Shown here: positions 56,635-64,000 of the stretch, piece after piece
How the letters are laid out: each line of letters opens with the position of its first letter
Position numbering within the stretch: position 1 is the first letter of the stretch
Notes under the pieces: model-generated
What the model was told of the DNA's origin: nothing
The model's input: only the letters and a program-made list of their open reading frames with translations
Databases searched by the model: none
Translations under genes and position numbers: made by a program
Assembly (NCBI GenBank): GCA_004352715.1
Contig: SCFE01000052.1
Span: 72,304-136,303 of the forward strand
Direction: 5' to 3'
DNA length: 64,000 nucleotides
Source: Hofstenia miamia
Taxonomy: Eukaryota > Xenacoelomorpha > Acoela

Positions 56635-57663
56635 CTGAAAAAATGAATACAAAAGTTGAATTATAATTGATTTAGGAAAACTATCTACATCATTAGGATA
56701 CAAGCATTGGTGTCGTTTATTCAGAATCTGGACGGTGGTCTCAGCATTCAGATTACTAAAAATATAGACAGCAAAGATTGAAATTGATCTTTTTGAAAAA
56801 AATGTATCTTATTTTCCATTTTAAATCCAGGTTCTTTGTAAATTCTTTTAAATGTACTTTCAATAGCAAGTAAATCTTTTAAATAAATGGGATCAAAGTT
56901 ATGAAGCTCAAATTCTGACTTAATATTTTACACAATAATTTATTTTCAACCAGGCATTGAAGTATTCTAGCTTAGATAAAATTAAGTTTCTCACTAGCTC
57001 TAATTTTACAGCTGTTGGAAAATATTTTTTAATTTTATACATGCTTTTTAAAGTAAAACAAGAACTGTTGATGAATTAACATGCATGATCTTTCACTGTT
57101 AAATTCTTGTCAATGATTACTACTTTAACAGTTAAGCAATATTGAGGTATGCGTGTTTGAGGATTTAGAATTTTATGCGCCGAACATATTAGGTTAGAAT
57201 ACACCAAACCCATTAGCTAAATACCTTAACTTAAAATTAAGGTATTCCATAAAACAGTAAAATTTAATTAGTATAAAATTTACTAATAAACAGAAATCAA
57301 TTAGTCACACAAAATTTCATAATTCAATTAAACTACGTTAATAAATATTGACGTGGCGGTGACACTACATTTTCATTGGAAATTTCACCAAAATTGATTA
57401 GCAACATCATTATTTGTTTGAATTAGTTGTTTTATGAAAAAGGGTGTCATCAGCATACACATGATTTTTAATTACATGGATATATATTGGAGACTTAAAA
57501 TATAGTACTTTTTTTGTTTACAAACAGCGAATTTTTTAAGAAACGCTATTATGGAAAATAAATGAAAAATATTTGATAATTTTAAGTAAATTGAAATATT
57601 GGCTCTTGGCGATGAATCCATTTTTGCAAAGCACTAATGATCAATTATGCAAATTACAGTGCG

Positions 57664-57674
57664 CATATATATAC

Positions 57675-57730
<56 letters not shown>
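57664..57730. repeat. (TA)n microsatellite
   Basis: About 67 bases of TA with one GT and one CA interruption. Confidence 0.95.
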
Positions 57731-57733
<3 letters not shown>

Positions 57734-57779
57734 TAACTCGTCAATAATGATTAAACTGTCTGCGAATACGAATGAATCT

Positions 57780-58780
57780 CATTGAGCAGTCTAACGGAGA
57801 ACTAGCACCGATGTAAATGTATTGTACGCATAAATATATATTTTAATGTAAAACACAGCTGGCACATTGTTGTCTATATGTTTGATTAAGTAGTCTAAAT
57901 TTAAGGAGCATTTAATGCTGGAATATATTGGAATCCACTGAGCTTTTGTTTATTACCTTTATATGAATTTCATTGAGGGCTTAGCAATAATGGACTTAGC
58001 CACAACCTGTATCTTTATAACTACACTTATTTGCGAGTAATTGATGAACTCTATAGCAATATCAAAATTTAGGTGGGGTTTAAATCAAATTGAGAATAAT
58101 TAGATAATCACGCTTACAAAAACTTTTAAGAATTTAGTATTGACATTGACATGCATGCACCTGAAATAACTGTGTAATTATATGCATTTGTATTGATTTT
58201 TAGTTTGTATTAATAAATTTCAAAAAAATTCAATTTAGTACGTGTAAGTGATAAGAGGTATTTATTGCTACGATTCAATTTTCCTGATTAAACGCATAGT
58301 TTGCTTTATAAGGAAACCGTATTAAACTCCAGTTTCTAAGTTCTCTCACTTTACTTACTAAAGCAATCAAAGTGCCAGAAAACGACTTTCGCGGCAAAGC
58401 GAACTGTCTTGGGGCATTAATTAGTAATAGGCTATGCGCATGTCTTTCAATATGGCGCATTAGCGTAGACTCAATTTCTATGAAAATGCGTTTATATAAA
58501 TAGTAAAGGCATGCATTTTGTTAATGCATAATGACCTAAATAGAAATTTCTTTCAGAAATATTGGTATTTGGTAAACACCTACGTTAAGCTTACTTTTAC
58601 AATATGAAATTGTGAACCCAGATTTTCTTAAGTTGTCTGCTTACAACAATGATTACAACAGAATTATTTCAGTTTTTTGGAAAAAGTAAGTGATAAATAA
58701 TTTAATGGAAAAGTCAACATACAAGGCTAAAATACTGATATTAAGTTGTTTTAAGTACTATGGCATCTGTGCACTCTTTT
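57780..58780. other. Stretch upstream of the calpain exons, no exon recognised
   Basis: An exon for the calpain N-terminus was looked for on the plus strand and not found. A GC-richer segment at 58275-58460 is open on the minus strand, without recognisable motif. Confidence 0.35.
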
Positions 58781-58813
58781 CCAGCATAAAATGGCCACTT
58801 GATTGTTATTTAG

Positions 58814-58962
58814 GCGATTGTTGGTTATTAGCGTCTTTGGCATGTCTGTCATTACACAAGGATCTGTTCTTCCGAGTTGTGCCTTCTGATCAGGATTTTA
58901 GCGATGCTGATTATTGTGGATGTTTTCGATTTTACTTCTGGCATGATGGTGATTGGACTGAA
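58814..58962 (+). CDS. Calpain exon with catalytic cysteine
   Basis: It begins after TTATTTAG (G/GC-GAT-TGT-TGG) and ends at ACT-GAA before GTATAT, phase 0. It encodes [19 protein letters not shown], and F-W-H-D-G-D-W-T-E. An alternative acceptor, TTTTCCAG at 58786, would add W-P-L-D-C-Y-L before GDCW and stay in frame. Confidence 0.88.
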
Positions 58963-61448
58963 GTATATTTTTCTGTCTTAATCAAACCTTGATCTATCCG
59001 AATCCGTACTAATTTGCCGGTTTCGGCAAATTGATCCTATCCGATCCTATCCATTTGGCGTTTTTTATTTTAATTTTCAAACCTAATGAACTCATCTTTA
59101 TTCAATGTAACCATTAAACACCTATTTATGAATTTGAGTTATTTTTGACCTAGCTCGTCTTCTGATTTTGCTTATTATTAGGGCCTGCACTAGTGCTCCA
59201 CGGAATACCGAAATGCTATTTCAATTAAAATCGAAGCAGAACAGAGCAAAAAATGCAACCGAATTTTTCGGTTGGTCCTTTAAAAACAAACGTCAAAACA
59301 TTTGTCGTTGAATCTTAGTTTTATTTTACTTGATTTACAACATCATTTACGAAAAGTAAAACGTTTTACTAATACCAATAATAGTTTGCTAAAAACCGTA
59401 GCCGCGATTTTAAAGCGTAAAAACGAAACGAAATCGACCTCATTTTTTAGAAGTCATTAACATTAAATCTGGATTTTCAAGCTGCATTTCTAGGTAGTTA
59501 TTGATGACCGACTTCCGACATACCGTGGAAGGCTAATATTCGTTCATTCAAGAGATAGTGATGAATTTTGGAGTGCACTTGTTGAAAAAGCCTACGCCAA
59601 GTATGTTGATAGTTTTATCCTACTGTTACGAACTTTTAATTAGACTCATCCATCGAAAGAATTCTATTTTTATATACATTCTGAACATTTGTTAAAATTA
59701 AGGGCCTTGCATGGATTATGATGTTACATTTCCATTTTATCCTACTAATTGGCATGAGAATGAGCCATGTTGCTAGCTAGCTGAGTGATGTAACACTTAG
59801 AATTTTCACTGTTTTTAATTTTATGTTGCAACATCTTTTATTATCCATTATAAAATCGATTTTATTCAGCTTAACAGAAAATATTGATTTGCTTCACGCA
59901 GTACACCTTATATTTATATCATCTTAAACAAAATTGCTGACAAAATATAAATTTAGTTAAAGCTGAATGCACACTTCTCTTTTTATTGCATTCTATTTAT
60001 AGGAAAAAACCTCAATATATTGTTACTGTTAAATGTAATTGCTGGAATTCGCTGATAGAGTATGCTTTAGACTATTTGGTTGCTATGAAGCCTTAATGGG
60101 AGGCTCATTGGAAGAAGGTTTAGCTGATTTCACTGGTGGAATCACTGAACAAGTTGAATTAACAGGTGACCCATCACAGCTTTATAGGCTTTTACACAAA
60201 GCTTATGATCGCAATTCGCTCATGGGTTGCTCTATTCCAGTATGATACTTTTGATTTCTTGTAAATTTTAATGTAAATGTAATTTGTTTCATATGGCCAG
60301 AAATGTATAACTAAGTCCAGTTACTTTTCACAAGAGTATTAAACTCAATCTTTTATACACATCAAAATCATTTTCTCGTTTGTACATTTAGAATTTCGAA
60401 CAAACAAATAGTATTCTCTAGCATTGCAAGGGTTTTCGCAAGCCCTGGTCAAATCAACCATTTTTGTCCCTTTGCGTATTCTGACATTGGAGTAAATTAA
60501 CTGCCACGTCCAATTTCTTTAGGCCAATGAAGCACATTTGTTTTTCTCGAACATATCGTACGTCCACAACTATTCTATCAATTCCGCTTTCTCGTATTCA
60601 CCCTATAGACTTAGATCATGAATTGTATTGATTTAGAATGTTAATTGATGTTAATCATGTTTATATTCAATGAAATACGCATATGGGATATTTTTCGCTC
60701 GTCATAGCTATTTTTTATTCTTTACGAACAAGGGATTTTTCTAAAGGGATTTATAACGAATACAGTGAACTGGCGTTCATTTAAAGATTTCAATTATGTC
60801 TATCAATATATGTAATTTTTTAGTAGCAGTCGGTTTTTTACAAGAATTTTTAGTAGATGTTCTTAAACCTCGTAATCAAACGCTTTGTTAACATTTGATG
60901 TATGCTAATGATCCTAATTTCATTTCACGTTACTGAAAAAATATTTTTGGTTTTTCTTATGTTAGTATTATGCTGTAGAATCTAAATAAATTTCTTTCCA
61001 ATTATCTGTAGCTAGAGAAATCATCAAATATCCAATGATGATGCTAAGTAAATAGTGAAGTTGTTCCCAACGAATTTTTCGTGAATTCAATATTATCCAA
61101 TTTTTTTGAAAAGTGAAACGAATAATAATGGATGCCACTTGTTTGTTGAAAGTAAACAAATCTGTTATCGGATAGCAATATACAATTTCGAGGTATGAAA
61201 CACTATGTAAAAATATGATGTTTCTAATTTTTAGTAATTTTACTAGTCATGTCGTTTTTCAAAATGCTTTTAAAAATTATTGAAATACATCGTTTGAATT
61301 TACTCAATTCTAATTCACATGCAATGGGATAACAAATGATACCAAATAATATGTTTAAATTTAGGCTGGTTCACGTGCAGAAATTGAATCAAAGCAAGAC
61401 AACGGTTTGGTTAAAGGGCATGCTTATAGCATTACAGGTTTAGTGGAG
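58814..61448 (+). CDS. Calpain-family cysteine protease, partial (four core exons)
   Basis: Calpains are cytosolic Ca2+-activated thiol proteases with a papain-like CysPc core (Cys, His, Asn). Four plus-strand exons in consistent phase give consecutive core blocks: G-D-C-W-L-L-A (catalytic Cys), [48 protein letters not shown], and K-G-H-A-Y-S-I-T (catalytic His). Together they encode about 168 residues of a core that is normally about 300-340. The N-terminal exon(s) before GDCW and the exon with the catalytic Asn (N-P-W) were not found in the window. Orthology to a particular calpain cannot be set from this part. Confidence 0.9.
59494..59600 (+). CDS. Calpain exon, VVIDDRLPT block
   Basis: Acceptor TTTCTAG, donor GTATGT; enters in phase 0 and leaves in phase 2. 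Encodes [20 protein letters not shown] and E-K-A-Y-A-K. Confidence 0.92.
60071..60239 (+). CDS. Calpain exon, GGS..E...DFTGG block
   Basis: Acceptor CTTTAG, donor GTATGA, phase 2 to 0. It encodes [24 protein letters not shown] and G-C-S-I-P. Confidence 0.92.
61365..61448 (+). CDS. Calpain exon with catalytic histidine
   Basis: Acceptor ATTTAG, donor GTAGGC, phase 0 to 0, 28 codons. Encodes [15 protein letters not shown], the catalytic His block. Confidence 0.92.
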
Positions 61449-61807
61449 GTAGGCTGCTTTTTAAATAAAAAGTCTTCAAAATACTTTTTGCACATTTGCA
61501 CGTAGTCATTGCTTAAAACAGTTATAAACATTGAAAATGTTCAAACTGTCGGTATATTAAACGTGAATTATTTTGCTTTAATTCTTTCTTTTAATGGATT
61601 GGATAGGATGTTTTATCGACGTAAAACCTTAACAAATTAGTTTATGATAACTGAAATGAGAATATACAGTAGAATGGCTTATCTGCAGAATATTAATTTG
61701 ATTTTTAGAAAGTCTAATAAATACACTTTTTATAAGAATCGCGACGCCCTAAGTCAAAGTTTTTACCCATGGACCCCTTTTCTTCTTAATTTTTTAGCTG
61801 GTCCCTG

Positions 61808-62054
61808 GATCTTTTTTAGCAGCCAGCAGGCGCTCTCTTAGTTACCTCCGTTAGTAGCCTTGGTTGGCTAAATCCGGAGAGGCGCAACCCTCTCAACTGA
61901 AGCTCGGCCTTCGCCTTCACTCTGCTGATCAGACTCACCACAGATCAGCACTCTGTGTGCCAGGGGTCGCCAGAGGTTTCTCACGACCAAATCGGCCTTA
62001 GTGGTATGCTTCCAGGGGTTAAGGTACGGACCAGGATCGATTGCTTGAGTAACC
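61808..62054 (+). repeat. GC-richer dispersed repeat, copy 2
   Basis: Second copy of the repeat at 10830-11033. It shares the exact 18-mer CAGCCAGCAGGCGCTCTC and later blocks in order, and is longer in the middle by a GC-rich insert (61858-61915). It lies downstream of the calpain His exon. Class unknown. Confidence 0.75.
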
Positions 62055-62579
62055 CGATTAGAGATATAGTAAATTATTATGCTTCATTTTGAAGGAAAAC
62101 CAAACTAAAATGTTCTTGTTTTTTGCTTAATTGCCATAAAAAAATAGAACTGCGTGAATATTTTTACTTTTAGTATTTTAAAATAGTGCAGATTTCTGTA
62201 GAATTTCCATTCTTTGTAATGAAAACCGTTCTGAATTGGAATTGCGCTATGGACCACCCAGAATGGTGACATACTCAAAATTTAAGAATTATGCAGAGGC
62301 TTAAAATATTAATTCAGAAATTTCTGAAAATCTAATATATCCAAAATTCCTACCTCCTAAGTTTTGTGTGTATGAAAATTTTAATTTTTAAATAATGACT
62401 CCTTCGATTTCCTTTTATAAATACTAGTTGACCTGTAAAAATTTAAGAATTATGTAAGAATATTTTAGGCTTATATAAACTGAATCATTAAGAATTATTA
62501 AGGCTTAGCTCTATTTATGTAATTCGTATAGAAAAGAATGATCTTGAATTTCGGAGATTAATTTTAAGGTACCTCTTAA

Positions 62580-62624
62580 GCAGGGGCGCACCCAGCTTTT
62601 TTTCTGAGGGGGGAACTATTCTTA
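62580..62624 (+). repeat. hAT-like transposon left end, cut by gap
   Basis: GCAGGGGCGCACCCAGC followed by a G6 run and then the N gap. This is the style of hAT ends at 7357 and 28733. The partner end is not visible. Confidence 0.4.
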
Positions 62625-62911
62625 NNNNNNNNNNNNNNNNNNNNNNNNNNNNNNNNNNNNNNNNNNNNNNNNNNNNNNNNNNNNNNNNNNNNNNNNNNNN
62701 NNNNNNNNNNNNNNNNNNNNNNNNNNNNNNNNNNNNNNNNNNNNNNNNNNNNNNNNNNNNNNNNNNNNNNNNNNNNNNNNNNNNNNNNNNNNNNNNNNNN
62801 NNNNNNNNNNNNNNNNNNNNNNNNNNNNNNNNNNNNNNNNNNNNNNNNNNNNNNNNNNNNNNNNNNNNNNNNNNNNNNNNNNNNNNNNNNNNNNNNNNNN
62901 NNNNNNNNNNN
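62625..62911. other. Assembly gap (N run)
   Basis: 287 unknown bases. Confidence 0.99.
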
Positions 62912-63101
62912 ATTTCGAACACAGACTGTTGTCCTGTTAACTGATCCTAATCTCAATAGGAAAAATTTCCATTTTTTGTGGTAGGATGATCTTTAAAAAA
63001 TTCTTACTTTCTTATTTCTTAGTTATTCCAACCAAAAACTTAGGTCTAATTCTTGAAGCTTGAATCATGCCCAACTCAACTTTTAAGAAAATGTGCTCAC
63101 T
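62912..63101 (+). repeat. Direct repeat, copy 1
   Basis: ATTTCGAACACAGACT.TTGTCC and the following 190 bp recur at 63809-64000 with few differences. Copy 1 starts exactly at the end of the gap. Confidence 0.92.
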
Positions 63102-63231
63102 AAAGTTGAAAATTCTAGATTGAATTTTTCAAAAATAGATAATACTGATGTACAATTTCAAAACGTTGTTTAAGAAATTGTATAATATTCACTACAACTG
63201 CTGTGTAATAGTTTATTTTTTTCAATTTCAG

Positions 63232-63333
63232 CCCATTTTTTCCAATAGCTCAGTTGAGCCCCAGCCCACCGCGGCTCCGACTTCAACTCCTGTTAGCAGA
63301 AGAGAGAACAGGATGAGGATCATGCCGTATTAA
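63232..63333 (+). CDS. Possible terminal exon, P/S/T-rich
   Basis: After a good acceptor (TTTTTTTCAATTTCAG) a 33-codon frame reads S-S-V-E-P-Q-P-T-A-A-P-T-S-T-P-V-S-R-R and ends M-P-Y before TAA. It is much less AT-rich than its surroundings. Phase 0 would fit the calpain exon ending at 61448, which would give a calpain lacking its Asn block and all C-terminal domains. It may instead belong to another transcript or be chance. Confidence 0.25.
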   Translation, partial: PIFSNSSVEPQPTAAPTSTPVSRRENRMRIMPY

Positions 63334-63808
63334 TACTGTGCGTCCACAAAATACCTTTAGTTACATTTTGTAACTTGCCGTAATTTGAATTTAATACATT
63401 ATTTTCTATTGTCTTTTAGCATTGCTATGTAATTCACCATATTTCACTACAGGTAAAAAATACAAAAACCGTGTCCAAATTATTTTCACATTTTGCAAAA
63501 TATAATTTAATAGAAAATTTCATTCAAAATTGCTATATTTCTCATTGCTAGTTTCGCTTTTGGCAATAATTGGAATGAAAATAATAGATAAGAAATCATA
63601 GCACATAAAAACTTTTTTAAAAGAAAAACATCGTTGTGAGATAACAAACAAAATTACGAGTGCTCCATACTTCTGTTAGCACTAAGAAAAATCTAAGTTA
63701 AATGTTGCCAGAAATCATAATCACTAAAAGCAAATTTGGTTCTGCATAGATACCTTATGTNGATTGGCTAACACACATATATGCTCCGTATTTCAGTAGG
63801 TGAGGATG

Positions 63809-64000
63809 ATTTCGAACACAGACTATTGTCCTGTTAACTGATCCTAATCTCAATAGGAAAAATTTCCATTTTTTGTGGTACGATGATCTTTAAAAAGTTC
63901 TTACTTTCTTATTTCTTAGTTATTCCAAACAAAAACTTAAGCCTAATTCTTGCAGGCTTGAATCATGCCCAACTCAACTTTTAGGAAAATGTGCTCACTG
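63809..64000 (+). repeat. Direct repeat, copy 2 (runs off window)
   Basis: Second copy of 62912-63101 at an offset of 897 bp. An ambiguous base at 63761 lies shortly upstream. Confidence 0.92.

Noticed and set aside
57573-57785. 70-codon frame with an I-Y-I-Y repeat
   Set aside because: It is a translation of the (TA)n microsatellite, not a gene.
1-64000. CRISPR arrays, bacterial operons, ribosome binding sites
   Set aside because: No regularly spaced repeats; genes are spliced with GT-AG introns, so prokaryotic features do not apply.

Overview
The window is AT-rich eukaryotic nuclear DNA. It has spliced genes with GT-AG introns, (TA)n microsatellites, a heavy load of degenerate transposons, and two runs of about 290 N. 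The genes (adenylate kinase 5, calpain, a DNLZ retrocopy) and the transposon types (Tc1/mariner, hAT, CR1/jockey-like LINEs, Ty3/gypsy) point to an invertebrate animal. I cannot name the species. I saw no bacterial operons, CRISPR array, rRNA or tRNA.

Layout. 1-5.4 kb: AT-rich desert and a broken, tandemly duplicated SANT/MADF-like transposon ORF. 6.2-9.85 kb: a reverse-transcriptase element of the GIRP(F/I) type, split by a hAT-like insertion at 7357-8967 with a perfect 8-bp target duplication. 10.8-11.0 kb: a GC-richer repeat with a second copy at 61.8-62.05 kb. 11.7-16.7 kb: a minus-strand CR1/jockey-type LINE (ORF1, endonuclease, RT) with a 794-bp internal tandem duplication. A 5'-truncated processed pseudogene of the mitochondrial Hsp70-escort protein DNLZ lies inside its ORF1. 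17.8-18.2 kb: C-terminal piece of a second RT element. 20.15-21.64 kb: a Tc1/mariner element with DD37E spacing. 22.45-23.87 kb: a second LINE fragment. 24-32 kb: few supported features.

32.28-52.41 kb, minus strand: the main gene, an adenylate kinase 5 (AK5) homologue in 18 exons whose phases all agree. Its first kinase domain has lost the P-loop. Its catalytic C-terminal module (linker, P-loop, DGYPR and LID exons) is duplicated in tandem. The upstream module ends in a stop, but a phase-compatible GT donor just before that stop would join all three domains. Introns of this gene hold a Tc1 copy, three small hAT-type elements, a gypsy RNase H fragment and a LINE tail.

53.7-54.6 kb: a degenerate IS630/Tc1-like transposase. 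56.44-56.63 kb: one well-bounded exon of an unrecognised minus-strand gene. 58.81-61.45 kb, plus strand: four exons of a calpain protease core carrying the catalytic Cys and His; the N-terminal and Asn-bearing exons were not found. 61.8-64 kb: repeats and a gap.

AK5 and calpain are neighbours transcribed away from each other, with no functional link implied. Exon limits were read by eye from splice signals, phase and family similarity recalled from general knowledge; no alignment or database search was run.
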